Origin: an uncultured Eubacteriales bacterium
GTDB lineage: Bacteria > Bacillota > Clostridia > Oscillospirales > Oscillospiraceae
Direction: 5' to 3'
Assembly (NCBI GenBank): GCA_900316255.1
Contig: ONCI01000006.1
Coordinates: 1-48,952 of the forward strand
DNA: 48,952 nt
Shown here: positions 7,790 through 15,712 of the stretch, piece by piece
Position numbering within the stretch: position 1 is the first letter of the stretch
Layout of the letters: the number at the start of each line of letters is the position of its first letter
Translations under genes and position numbers: made by a program
Notes under the pieces: model-generated
The model's database searches: none
Seen by the model: the letters and a program-made list of their open reading frames with translations, nothing else
Told to the model about the DNA's origin: nothing

Positions 7790-7811
7790 TCCCGAAAAGG
7801 AGTTGATGATT

Positions 7812-10460
7812 ATGAAGAAAGAATATCCCAATGTTGACACCCTGGAAGCGCTTGAGAAGGAGATTGCACGGGTCAAGGCCGCGCAGGCTGTCTACGCCTC
7901 CTATACACAGGAGCAGGTGGACAGGATTTTCCTTGCCGCAGCGACTGCCGCGAACAAGGCCAGGATCCCGCTGGCGAAGGCCGCGGTCGCCGAGACCGGC
8001 ATGGGCATCGTGGAGGATAAGGTCATCAAAAACCACTTTGCCTCTGAGTATGTGTATAATGCCTATCGCAACACCAAAACCTGCGGTGTCATCGAGGAGG
8101 ACAAGGCCTACGGTGTGAAGAAGATCGCCGAGCCACTGGGCCTCGTATGCGCCATCATCCCCACGACGAACCCCACTTCCACCGCTATTTTCAAAACGCT
8201 GCTGGCGCTGAAAACCCGCAACGGCATCATCATCAGCCCCCACCACCGCGCCAAGAGCAGCACCGTAGAGGCCGCCAAGGTCGTGCTGGAAGCTGCGGTC
8301 GCGGCTGGTGCTCCTGAGGACATCATCGGCTGGATCAGCGCCCCGTCCCGTGAGATGACCCGTCTTCTCATGAAGGAGTCGGACATCATCCTGGCCACCG
8401 GCGGGCCCAGCATGGTCAACGCCGCCTATTCCTCCGGCACCCCGGCTCTCGGCGTCGGAGCGGGCAACGTCCCCGCAATCATCGACGACTCGGCGGATAT
8501 CCTGCTGGCAGTCAACTCCGTCATCCACTCCAAGACCTTTGATAATGGCATGATCTGCGCCTCGGAGCAGTCGGTCATCGTGCACGAGCGCATTTACGAC
8601 GAAGTGCGCAGGGAATTTGCAAGGCGCGGCTGCTTCTTCCTCTACGGGGAGGCGCTGGATAAAGTGCGGAAAACCGTCATCATCAACGGCGCGGTCAACG
8701 CCGGCATCGTGGGCCAGTCCGCTGCCAGGATCGCGGCTCTCGCCGGGGTCCTGGTCCCCGAGGGCACCAAGATCCTCATCGGCGAGGTGGAATCCACCGA
8801 CAAGTCCGAGGAGTTTGCCCACGAAAAGCTTTCCCCCGTCCTCGCCATGTATCGGGCCAAAGATTTTGCCGACGCGGTGGACAAGGCGGAGGCTCTCGTG
8901 GAGGGCGGCGGCCTGGGCCACACCGCCTCCATCTATCTCAATACCGCCACGCAGCAGGACAAGCTCGAAACCTTCCAGGCCCGGATGAAGACCTGCCGCA
9001 TCGTAGTCAACACGCCCTCCTCCCACGGCGGCATCGGCGATCTCTATAACTTTGCCCTCGCGCCGTCGCTGACGCTGGGCTGCGGCTCCTGGGGCGGCAA
9101 CTCGGTGTCGGAGAACGTGGGCGTCAAGCATCTGCTGAATATCAAAACCGTGGTGGAAAGAAGGGAAAACATGCTCTGGTTCCGTGCGCCGGAAAAGATC
9201 TACATCAAGAAGGGCTGCCTGCCCGTTGCCCTCAAGGAGCTGGGCGAGATGGGCAAAAAGCGCGCCTTCGTCGTGACCGGCCCGCACCTGCACAAGACCG
9301 GGGCGGCCGAGCCGATCTTCAGGAAGCTGGAGGAATTGGGCATCGAACATAGCTGCTTCTTTGACGTGCCCAACGACCCGACCCTCGCCTGCGCCAGAGA
9401 GGGCGCCAAGCGCATGGCGACCTTCAAGCCCGACGTGATCATCGCCCTGGGCGGCGGCTCGCCCATGGATGCGGCCAAGATCATGTGGGTCCTCTATGAG
9501 CATCCCGAGGTCGACTTTGCCGACATGGCGATGCGCTTCTCCGATATCCGCAAGCGCATCTACAAGTTCCCGAAGATGGGCGAAAAGGCCTACTTCATCT
9601 GCATCCCCACCTCCGCCGGAACCGGAAGCGAGGCGACTCCCTTTGCCGTGATCACCGATGAGACCACCGGCATCAAGTACCCGCTGGCGGACTATGAGCT
9701 CATGCCCAACATGGCGATCGTGGATGTGGATTACCACATGACTGCCCCCAAGGGTCTGACCGCCTCCTCCGGCATCGACGCGGTGTCTCACGCGCTGGAG
9801 GCCATCGCCTCCGTCATGGCTACCGACTACACCGACGGCCTTGCTCTGCAGGCCCTCAAGAATCTGTTCACCTGGCTGCCCAAGGCCTATGAAGACGGCA
9901 GCAACGTGCAGGCCCGTGAGAAAGTCGCCAATGCCGCCACCATGGCGGGCATGGCCTTCGCCAACGCTTTTCTCGGCGTGATGCACTCCATGGCCCACAA
10001 GCTGGGCGCCTTCCACCACGTGGCACACGGCCTCGCCAACGCTCTCATGATGGATGAGGTGCTGCGCTTCAACGCCGCGGAGGCTCCCACCAAAATGGGC
10101 ACCTTCCCCCAGTACGATCACCCGCACACTCTGGAGCGCTACGCCATGGTGGCGGATGCTCTGGGCTGCGGCGGAAGCACGGACAGCGAGAAGCTGGAGG
10201 CCCTGATCCGGAAGATCGACGAGCTGAAAGCGTCCATCGGTATTAAACCCACCATCCGCGATTACGTGCCGGATGAGGAGGCCTTCCTCACCACGCTGGA
10301 CGAGATGGTGGAGCAGGCCTTCGACGATCAGTGCACCGGCGCAAACCCCCGCTATCCGCTTATGCGCGAGATCAAGCAGATGTATCTGGACGCCTACTAC
10401 GGCAGGCAGTTTGAAGAGACCGCCAAACCCGACGTCAAACAGCTTGAAGGGAGAGAATGA
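7812..10460 (+). CDS. adhE: Bifunctional acetaldehyde-CoA/alcohol dehydrogenase
   Basis: The protein is 882 residues long, full length for AdhE. Residues about 1-440 are the CoA-acylating aldehyde dehydrogenase, with the catalytic cysteine near residue 248 (NGMICASEQS). Residues about 455-870 are the iron-dependent alcohol dehydrogenase, with the nucleotide loop GGGSPMDAAK near 545 and metal-binding histidines in HSMAHKLGAFHH near 724-737. It reduces acetyl-CoA to ethanol with two NADH in fermentation and forms spirosomes. The ATG at 7812 is chosen because AAGGAG lies 9 bases upstream; two earlier in-frame starts sit too close to that site. The kinase-like gene follows almost directly. Confidence 0.95.
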   Translation: MKKEYPNVDTLEALEKEIARVKAAQAVYASYTQEQVDRIFLAAATAANKARIPLAKAAVAETGMGIVEDKVIKNHFASEYVYNAYRNTKTCGVIEEDKAYGVKKIAEPLGLVCAIIPTTNPTSTAIFKTLLALKTRNGIIISPHHRAKSSTVEAAKVVLEAAVAAGAPEDIIGWISAPSREMTRLLMKESDIILATGGPSMVNAAYSSGTPALGVGAGNVPAIIDDSADILLAVNSVIHSKTFDNGMICASEQSVIVHERIYDEVRREFARRGCFFLYGEALDKVRKTVIINGAVNAGIVGQSAARIAALAGVLVPEGTKILIGEVESTDKSEEFAHEKLSPVLAMYRAKDFADAVDKAEALVEGGGLGHTASIYLNTATQQDKLETFQARMKTCRIVVNTPSSHGGIGDLYNFALAPSLTLGCGSWGGNSVSENVGVKHLLNIKTVVERRENMLWFRAPEKIYIKKGCLPVALKELGEMGKKRAFVVTGPHLHKTGAAEPIFRKLEELGIEHSCFFDVPNDPTLACAREGAKRMATFKPDVIIALGGGSPMDAAKIMWVLYEHPEVDFADMAMRFSDIRKRIYKFPKMGEKAYFICIPTSAGTGSEATPFAVITDETTGIKYPLADYELMPNMAIVDVDYHMTAPKGLTASSGIDAVSHALEAIASVMATDYTDGLALQALKNLFTWLPKAYEDGSNVQAREKVANAATMAGMAFANAFLGVMHSMAHKLGAFHHVAHGLANALMMDEVLRFNAAEAPTKMGTFPQYDHPHTLERYAMVADALGCGGSTDSEKLEALIRKIDELKASIGIKPTIRDYVPDEEAFLTTLDEMVEQAFDDQCTGANPRYPLMREIKQMYLDAYYGRQFEETAKPDVKQLEGRE

Positions 10461-10462
10461 GC

Positions 10463-11209
10463 ATGAATTTGGACAATATCATTGCCGAACGCAAGAACAA
10501 AACCATCTACCGCGACGGGGATAAGTGCGTTAAGGTTTTCAACAGCAGCTTCGCCAAGGCCGACATCCTCAACGAGGCGCTCAACCAGGCGCGTGTGGAG
10601 GACTGCGGTCTGAACGTGCCGAAGATCCTGGAGGTCACCACGGTGGACGGCAAGTGGGCCATCGTCTCCGAGTTCATCGAGGGCAAGACCCTCTCCCACC
10701 TCATGCGAGACGATCCGGACAACACGGAGAAGTATCTTGAAATGATGGTAAACACCCAGCTTCTGATCCACACGAAGAAGTGCCCGCTGCTCTCCCGCCT
10801 CAAAGACAAGATGAACCGCAAGATCCTCATGGCCGATCTCGACCCTGTGACCCGCTATGAGCTGCTGATCCGTTTGGAGGGTCTGCCCACCCATGACAAG
10901 CTCTGCCACGGTGACCTCTGCCCCTCCAACATCATCCTCACCCCCTCGGGCGAGCTGTATATCATCGACTGGGCCCACGCCACCCAGGGCAACGCCTCCG
11001 CCGACGCGGCGCGCAGCTTTCTGACCTTCCATCTGCGCGGCGAGGCGGAAAATGCCGAGCGCTATCTTGACCTCTTCTGCGAGGGCAGCAACATCGAAAA
11101 GGACTATGTCCAGAAGTGGATGCCCATCGTTGCAGCGTCCCAGTCCATCAAGGGCAAGCTGGAGGAACGGGACTTCCTCCTCCGCTGGGCAAACGTAGTG
11201 GAATACTGA
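10463..11209 (+). CDS. Aminoglycoside-phosphotransferase-like kinase (APH/choline kinase fold)
   Basis: The protein is 248 residues long. Kinase-fold motifs are clear: an N-terminal lobe with KVFNSSFAKAD, the catalytic loop HGDLCPSNIIL (about 152-162) and the metal-binding IIDWAHA. The family phosphorylates small molecules or proteins; the substrate here is unknown. The ATG at 10463 is preferred (GGGAG about 9 bases upstream); an ATG at 10457 would overlap the adhE stop. The tight linkage suggests co-transcription with adhE, perhaps for regulation or metabolite repair (inference). Confidence 0.8.
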   Translation: MNLDNIIAERKNKTIYRDGDKCVKVFNSSFAKADILNEALNQARVEDCGLNVPKILEVTTVDGKWAIVSEFIEGKTLSHLMRDDPDNTEKYLEMMVNTQLLIHTKKCPLLSRLKDKMNRKILMADLDPVTRYELLIRLEGLPTHDKLCHGDLCPSNIILTPSGELYIIDWAHATQGNASADAARSFLTFHLRGEAENAERYLDLFCEGSNIEKDYVQKWMPIVAASQSIKGKLEERDFLLRWANVVEY

Positions 11210-11252
11210 TCTCCATGGGGCCGAGTGTATCGGCTTCCCCTGCTGGAAAATA

Positions 11253-11285
11253 CGCGGCGAAGACAATCTTCGCCGCGGTTTTTTC
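11253..11285 (+). terminator. Strong Rho-independent terminator of the adhE-kinase operon
   Basis: CGCGGCGAAGA (11253-11263) pairs with TCTTCGCCGCG (11267-11277) around a 3-base loop. A G and then TTTTTT (11279-11284) follow. The group II intron fragment begins 4 bases further on. Confidence 0.9.
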
Positions 11286-11288
11286 TGC

Positions 11289-11615
11289 GTGCGCCCGGCA
11301 TGGGCGACAACTTGGTGGCGAAAGTCCACTACGGACTCGGCAGCAGGAACCGTTAGCCAAAGGCAAGGGTGTCCATCGCGAGAGGGAATCAGAAGGAAGC
11401 CGGATTGCGGAGGTTGAAAGGTCCGCCGCAGGGCAAACTCTCAGGCCAACGGACAGAAACCACATACAAGGCTGGCTTGGGGCGGACGACCCTGCGCAAC
11501 AAGGGAAAGTCCAATGCTACCCGAACCCCATACAGTAGATGTGGTGGTCATGAGAGGAAGGTTGTCGCTCTTACCCGGGGAGATCTGCAAGATACGCTCT
11601 GAAAGGAGTAAAAAG
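11289..11615 (+). mobile_element. 5' fragment of a bacterial group II intron
   Basis: The segment begins with the group II 5' consensus GTGCG (GTGCGCCCGGCATGGG). It continues with domain I-like sequence, including CGTTAGCCAAAGGCAAGGG, GTCCATCGCGAG and CTTACCCGGGGAGATCTG. No reverse transcriptase/maturase frame and no domain V hairpin follow, so the intron is truncated within or before domain IV and cannot splice. The right end is approximate. It lies immediately behind a terminator stem and T-run, the kind of site favoured by some bacterial group II introns (notably class C). I do not assign a class. Confidence 0.7.
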
Positions 11616-11632
11616 TGACCTTCACTTTTGCA
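11616..11632. repeat. 17-bp direct repeat, right copy
   Basis: Identical to 7379-7395. Here it also forms a hairpin with the preceding bases (AAAAGTGA-CCT-TCACTTTT). Both copies lie downstream of a LexA-like C-terminus on the minus strand, at broadly similar distances. Confidence 0.7.
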
Positions 11633-11688
11633 ATCTAGGGGATATGTGCTTTCAGCTTAGCAGAGGCGCTGTACCATAAACAGGACTT

Positions 11689-12504
11689 TCAACGAAGCAC
11701 GCGGCCGGCGATCTCAAAAAAGCGATAGGGAGAGACCACAATTGGCTCATATTTTGCCTTGTTATAGGAGTTCAGGACCGGCTGATTGTGGAGGCAGTGA
11801 TTGCTGTCGGTGAACACCTCGCGAAGGGATTCCTCCGGCTCCTGTTCGCTGTAGGCCTTGATATAGCCTTGACCGTCGTAAATGAAGATGCCCACTTCAC
11901 CGATCCGAAGGGTATCAGTCCGCTGCACCCAGACGAGCTGATCCTGGGTAAAGATCGGCTCCATGCTGTCGCCGTTTACATGGACGCCGAAATCGGCCCC
12001 GGCGGGGACCATGCTTTTGGGAACCTGCACCATCTCAAAGTTGCCTTCATCCAGAAAGGCGCCGGGACCGGCGGAGGCGGACAGGTAACTCACCGGCATC
12101 TCAACCAGCTCATCTTCCATGTGCTTGGGAGCGGGGGAGTAACGGCCAGAGGCGATCAGGTCCTCTTTGTAGTCCTCCAGCTTTCTCAGTCCGACTGGGT
12201 CCAACTCCGGCGCAAGGGGAGAGGAGGTGAACAGAGAGATGGAATCGATTCCGAAAATCTTGGCCAGGGCAATCAGATGGTATGCACTTGGTGTGGCGCT
12301 GCCCTTTTCCCACTTCCAAAGAGCAGTGCGGCTGATGTCAATGCCATGTAGAGACAGCTCATCACAAAGTGAAGCCTGGCTCATTTTTCGCTGCTTGCGC
12401 AGATCGGCGATGCGTTCACCGATCACATTGTTGGCATACTCGGAAGGAGCATTATATAGAGGCCGATTCAAATGAATGATAGGAGCTTTGTTTTTTCTGG
12501 GCAT
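11689..12504 (-). CDS. LexA/ImmR-like repressor (XRE HTH plus S24 peptidase)
   Basis: The protein is 271 residues long from the ATG at 12504 (GGAGGG 7 bases upstream; a longer frame to 12534 would start inside the -10 region). An XRE helix-turn-helix spans about residues 28-90 (MSQASLCDELSLHG, then ALWKWEKG). A peptidase S24/LexA domain spans about 140-270: a SASAGPGAF stretch suits an Ala-Gly self-cleavage site, GDSMEPIF carries the catalytic serine, and GQGYIKAY supplies the lysine. Such repressors silence mobile-element genes until DNA damage or proteolysis. The divergent ImmA-like protease gene is the likely antirepressor. Confidence 0.85.
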   Translation of the reverse strand: MPRKNKAPIIHLNRPLYNAPSEYANNVIGERIADLRKQRKMSQASLCDELSLHGIDISRTALWKWEKGSATPSAYHLIALAKIFGIDSISLFTSSPLAPELDPVGLRKLEDYKEDLIASGRYSPAPKHMEDELVEMPVSYLSASAGPGAFLDEGNFEMVQVPKSMVPAGADFGVHVNGDSMEPIFTQDQLVWVQRTDTLRIGEVGIFIYDGQGYIKAYSEQEPEESLREVFTDSNHCLHNQPVLNSYNKAKYEPIVVSPYRFFEIAGRVLR

Positions 12505-12534
12505 GTTAGTTCCCTCCTGTTTGCAGTTGATCAC

Positions 12535-12563
12535 ATTATAGAAGATAGGAAGAATGCTGTCAA
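12535..12563 (-). promoter_or_regulatory. Consensus sigma-70 promoter of the LexA-like gene
   Basis: On the minus strand TTGACA (12563-12558), a 17-base spacer and TATAAT (12540-12535) form a perfect consensus promoter. It lies 31 bases before the start codon at 12504. Confidence 0.85.
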
Positions 12564-12597
12564 GAGAAAAAGAAACCTGAGGTTAACAAACGTTTAC

Positions 12598-12626
12598 TTG
12601 ACAACAACCACAAGTTACAATATAAT
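12598..12626 (+). promoter_or_regulatory. Consensus sigma-70 promoter of the ImmA-like gene
   Basis: TTGACA (12598-12603), 17 bases, TATAAT (12621-12626). It is divergent from the equally perfect promoter at 12535-12563. The 34 bases between the two -35 boxes contain GGTTAACAAACGTTTA with the palindrome AAACGTTT, a candidate operator for the LexA-like repressor. Confidence 0.85.
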
Positions 12627-12721
12627 TACAAACGCCGACAAACAGTGACCGCATGAAGATCGGGACGATTCGGATGTACACAGGTCGGAAGGACAAACGA
12701 TCACGTACGGGATGGAGGGAG

Positions 12722-13441
12722 ATGAGCAAAGTGTCCAGGTATCTTTCCTATGCTCAATTGGATACGATTGCGGGTCGGGTGGTTCGCGCGTACCGGAAGC
12801 TTCCGGAGGTGCAGGCGGCAAGGGTAGTCCATTCTGTCGACCCACAGTTGCTTCTGACGAAGCTGCTGGGCCTGTCCGTTGCGTTTCGGCATATCTCCCG
12901 GGACGGAGAGACCCTGGGGATGACAAGCTACGAGGAACTGGAGATTGAGATCTTCGATAAGGAGGAAGAATTCTTCTCCTTTGACGGAAAGACGGTGCTC
13001 ATCGAGAAGAATCTGCTGTCTGAGAACCAGACCGGCAGACGAAACTTCACCATCATGCACGAGGGCTGCCACCATGTTCTCAGAATGCTGTATCCGAGAG
13101 ATTATGCCGCGGGAGCAAACGCCAGGCGGGTTCTCCGGTATCGGTGCACAGGAGAGGGCTGGTCACGGGAGGAGTGGCAGGTCGACAGACTGACTTCCTC
13201 CATTTTGATGCCCCGGGAGTTGGTTGAACAGGCCATGATCCGAGTGGGGCAGAGAGGGAGAATCAAGTGGCTCTGCCCCGACAGCGAGGCCTATGGGCGC
13301 TTTTGCGGGATGAGTGAGCTGCTGGGCGTTTCCAAACAGGCACTTTGTATCCGGATGATGGGGATGGGCCTCATAGAGGAGGCTGAGCTCTATCGCCCGT
13401 ATGGAGTAGATGTACTTGCAGGAGATGATTTTGATGGATGA
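12722..13441 (+). CDS. immA: ImmA/IrrE-family metallopeptidase
   Basis: The protein is about 239 residues long. The zinc-protease motif HEGCHH (HExxH, in TIMHEGCHHVLRML) sits near residue 118 and a downstream acidic stretch follows (EEWQVDRLTSSILMPRELV), as in ImmA/IrrE enzymes. ImmA of ICEBs1 cleaves its cognate repressor to induce transfer; here the divergent LexA-like repressor is the natural partner (inference). The start is uncertain. GGAGGG ends only 2 bases before the ATG at 12722, and GTG at 12731 or ATG at 12653 are alternatives. The strong promoter at 12598 drives it. Confidence 0.8.
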   Translation: MSKVSRYLSYAQLDTIAGRVVRAYRKLPEVQAARVVHSVDPQLLLTKLLGLSVAFRHISRDGETLGMTSYEELEIEIFDKEEEFFSFDGKTVLIEKNLLSENQTGRRNFTIMHEGCHHVLRMLYPRDYAAGANARRVLRYRCTGEGWSREEWQVDRLTSSILMPRELVEQAMIRVGQRGRIKWLCPDSEAYGRFCGMSELLGVSKQALCIRMMGMGLIEEAELYRPYGVDVLAGDDFDG

Positions 13442-13682
13442 AAGAAACACCATAACGGAAGAAAGGAATGCTGTGAGAATGGAAAGAAAAATGCCCAATG
13501 AGATGCGGGTAGTGAAACGATGCCCGTACTGCGGAAAGCGCCTGTTCGATAAGATTACGACGGGGTCTGGCGTGGTGGAAACCAAATGCCCTCAGTGCAA
13601 GAACGTCGTGCGATTCGATTTAGCCTTTCGACGTGCTCGCCGGGGTTCCTCATATGTACCCAAGATGACCATCAACTTCTAA
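13434..13682 (+). CDS. Com-like zinc-ribbon protein
   Basis: The protein is 82 residues long from the ATG at 13434 (AGGAG 9 bases upstream), overlapping the ImmA-like stop. A four-cysteine zinc ribbon is clear: CPYCGKRLF, then CPQCKNVV and a phenylalanine-rich end (RFDLAF). This resembles phage Mu Com, a small nucleic-acid-binding translational regulator, but the function here is not known. It is the last gene before a strong terminator, in the same transcript as the protease. Confidence 0.7.
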   Translation: MDERNTITEERNAVRMERKMPNEMRVVKRCPYCGKRLFDKITTGSGVVETKCPQCKNVVRFDLAFRRARRGSSYVPKMTINF

Positions 13683-13744
13683 ATCCAAAACCGAAGTACC
13701 GAGCAGCGGGACCGCGGCCATAACGGCCAAACGAGTCACCAAAT

Positions 13745-13803
13745 AGCCGGACATCGGGGCTAAGGGATCATAGTATCCCTTAGTTCCGGTGTCCGGCTTT
13801 TTC
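13745..13803 (+). terminator. Strong nested-stem terminator
   Basis: AGCCGGACA (13745-13753) pairs with TGTCCGGCT (13790-13798). An inner CTAAGGGAT/ATCCCTTAG stem and a TTTTT run complete a long terminator that closes the ImmA-Com operon. Confidence 0.9.
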
Positions 13804-14108
13804 TATTCTCCCGGCAAGCAGCACCTGACGGGGACTAAAACGATATATCGAGCCTGGTGCGCAATGGGCGAAGGGTATTTCCATAAGGATCATGCAGAGA
13901 AGAGCTCTGAGATCTGGCCTTGGAAAATGCCTTGGTTTGTTGTGCTCTTTTCGGCCTGAAAACAGCTCTGCAGACAGAGCCTCCCCTTCGACCGCACAGG
14001 CGGGAAGGGGACAGCATGCGCTGCAAGTGGGCCTGTTATCTGGCGAAATACCCCTGATCTCCCAAGTTTTGCTTTCCAAAAAAAACAAAACGAAAAGGAG
14101 ATCAGAAT
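13804..14108 (+). other. Gene-free leader before the sigma-like gene
   Basis: No convincing gene is seen in these 305 bases. Two hairpins occur: GCTCTG-CAGA-CAGAGC (13964-13979) and CCCCTTC...GAAGGGG with inner CCG/CGG pairs (about 13983-14011). AAGGAG precedes the next start. The hairpins may form a 5' leader for the sigma-like gene. Confidence 0.4.
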
Positions 14109-14672
14109 ATGAAAACATTTTATATCAGAGATATAGAGGGAACGATCCCGTCCTGTGACGGGAAGGTCATGTACCGGGAAATCCGGGGGAAGGAGATCCT
14201 GACCTTCTTCCGCGAGGAAGAAAACAGGCGCCGCTGCTTCGTACGTGGCAGCGACTGTGAGGATGCACAGGAGTGTTGGTTTGAGGTGGACGCTGCGCTG
14301 ATGCCGATGGCGGAGAGGGCCAAGAGGCGGGAACGTTACCTGCGTGAGGAGCGGGAGCGGGCATCTCTTCAAATCCTTTCGCTGGAGGAGCTCTGCAGTG
14401 GGACGGAGGCGGATCCGATCACGCTGGAGGACACTCTTACCTCAGACGATCCCGGCCCAGAGGAGCAGATACTCCTCGCTGCAGAGAAAACAGCGGTATG
14501 GGATGCTCTGCAAACGCTAGACGCGGAAGCACAGAGTTTGATCCATGCGCTGTTCCTGCAGGACGAGCCCATGACCCTGCGGGGATACGCAGCTCTGTGT
14601 GGGCTGCCGTTTCCTACGGTGCAATCCCGAAAGAATGCTGCTTTGAAAAGATTGAAAGCACTGCTCGGGTGA
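14109..14672 (+). CDS. Sigma-70 region-4-like regulator
   Basis: The protein is 187 residues long with AAGGAG 8 bases before the ATG. Residues about 125-187 resemble sigma region 4: ALQTLDAEAQSLIHALFL, then GYAALCGLPFPTVQSRKNAA as the helix-turn-helix. The N-terminal half is charged and lacks a clear region 2. Such short sigma-like proteins are frequent in Clostridial integrative elements, where they probably control element genes. It could instead be a non-sigma activator using the same fold. Confidence 0.7.
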   Translation: MKTFYIRDIEGTIPSCDGKVMYREIRGKEILTFFREEENRRRCFVRGSDCEDAQECWFEVDAALMPMAERAKRRERYLREERERASLQILSLEELCSGTEADPITLEDTLTSDDPGPEEQILLAAEKTAVWDALQTLDAEAQSLIHALFLQDEPMTLRGYAALCGLPFPTVQSRKNAALKRLKALLG

Positions 14673-14749
14673 GCGTGGACAATCAGTACGAGGCGATTGG
14701 TTTAAAGAGTGAAGGCAGGTCATTAGTAATTGACGAACGATAAATCTCT

Positions 14750-14778
14750 TTGACAACACTGAGGAAGGAAGATATACT
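14750..14778 (+). promoter_or_regulatory. Strong promoter of the structured RNA / AAA+ operon
   Basis: TTGACA (14750-14755), 17 bases, TATACT (14773-14778). Predicted transcription starts near 14785, almost exactly at the first base pair of the hairpin at 14783-14849. Confidence 0.8.
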
Positions 14779-14782
14779 AAAT

Positions 14783-14855
14783 AAGAGGATTGTGTAAGTC
14801 AGTAGGAGCGTATTCCGAGTGGCTGGTCTTTAGGACGACCAATCCTCTTTTCTTT
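14783..14855 (+). ncRNA. Candidate small structured RNA or attenuator
   Basis: A closing stem AAGAGGATTG (14783-14792) / CAATCCTCTT (14840-14849) encloses about 47 bases and is followed by a T-rich tail (TTTTCTTTT), so transcription from the promoter at 14750 would make an RNA of about 70-75 bases. Inside, GGA-GCGTAT-TCC and GTCAG/CTGGT can pair. TGGTC/GACCA (14824-14841 region) competes with the closing stem, which would suit an attenuator. It matches no RNA family I recognise. The AAA+ gene starts about 50 bases downstream. Confidence 0.5.
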
Positions 14856-14902
14856 TGATTTAGCATACAGAAGATGTAATGCAGAAAGGACACAAATAGG
14901 CC

Positions 14903-15664
14903 ATGGAATTCTGCGAGAACCGTTTCCTTCTATTTAGAGGTGTGAACAGCTCAAATGAAAGCACGCTTGACACCTTCGTTGGCCAGACAGAATCCGTTTC
15001 TTTATTGAAAATAGCCTGTGACGCTGCTAAGGCAAGGAAAGCACCCTTGGATCACATTCTCCTTACAGGGAAAACAGGGCTTGGGAAAACTATGCTTGCA
15101 CGGGCTATCGCAAATGAGATGAACAGGGATGTATATTGGATTTCTCCAGATGCGCTATCGTCTTCGGGGGATCTGGTATCTGTTCTGACAGATCTATCTA
15201 ATGGAGACATTGTCGTTGTTGATGATATTCATCGAATGAAGAAGAGAGATTTAGAAAATCTCGTTCCGGCTTTGAGCGAGGGCAGCATGGATATTGTGTT
15301 AGGAAAAGGTCCATCTGCAAATAAGATTCATCTCGAGCTTCCTTTCTTTACCGTGATTGGTACAACGTATAGAGATGATAGTCTGGATAACAGGCTGAAG
15401 GATTGCTTTGAGATCCGGATCCGATTACATGACTATTCCTTTGAAGAACTGGCAGTGATTGCAGAGCAGTATGCGCCGAAGCTTGGAATACGGATAGACA
15501 GGGAAGGCGCACTAAAGATCGGTGCTGTCTCGGGAGGGACTCCTCGCGAGACGATTAGAATTCTGAAGAGAGTTCGAGACTTTGCAACTGTAAAACAGAT
15601 CGAGAAGGTCCCAGTGGAACTGATAGAATCGATTCTGGATATGATGGGAAATACAGAAATGTAA
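14903..15664 (+). CDS. RuvB-like AAA+ ATPase lacking the winged-helix domain
   Basis: The protein is 253 residues long; RuvB is usually about 330-350. Walker A is TGKTGLGKT (about 55-63) and Walker B VVVDDIHR (104-111). The segment that follows (DIVLGKGPSANKIHLELPFF) matches the RuvB-specific region DIVIGxGPxA. An arginine-finger-like DNRLKDCFEIR also matches. The C-terminal DNA-binding winged helix of true RuvB is missing, and no ruvA neighbour is seen, so branch migration is unlikely. It may remodel a protein or nucleic-acid complex of the element. It is followed by a Sel1-repeat gene that is probably co-transcribed. Confidence 0.75.
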   Translation: MEFCENRFLLFRGVNSSNESTLDTFVGQTESVSLLKIACDAAKARKAPLDHILLTGKTGLGKTMLARAIANEMNRDVYWISPDALSSSGDLVSVLTDLSNGDIVVVDDIHRMKKRDLENLVPALSEGSMDIVLGKGPSANKIHLELPFFTVIGTTYRDDSLDNRLKDCFEIRIRLHDYSFEELAVIAEQYAPKLGIRIDREGALKIGAVSGGTPRETIRILKRVRDFATVKQIEKVPVELIESILDMMGNTEM

Positions 15665-15712
15665 TTGAGGATAATTGCTTTCAAAAGACTAAGCATATAA
15701 AGGGGGATACGT

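Noticed and set aside
7713-10127. An 804-residue open frame on the minus strand across adhE
   Set aside because: It lies antisense to adhE, a full-length gene with all catalytic motifs. Its sequence is rich in Gly, His, Val and Asp, typical of a mirror frame in GC-rich DNA.
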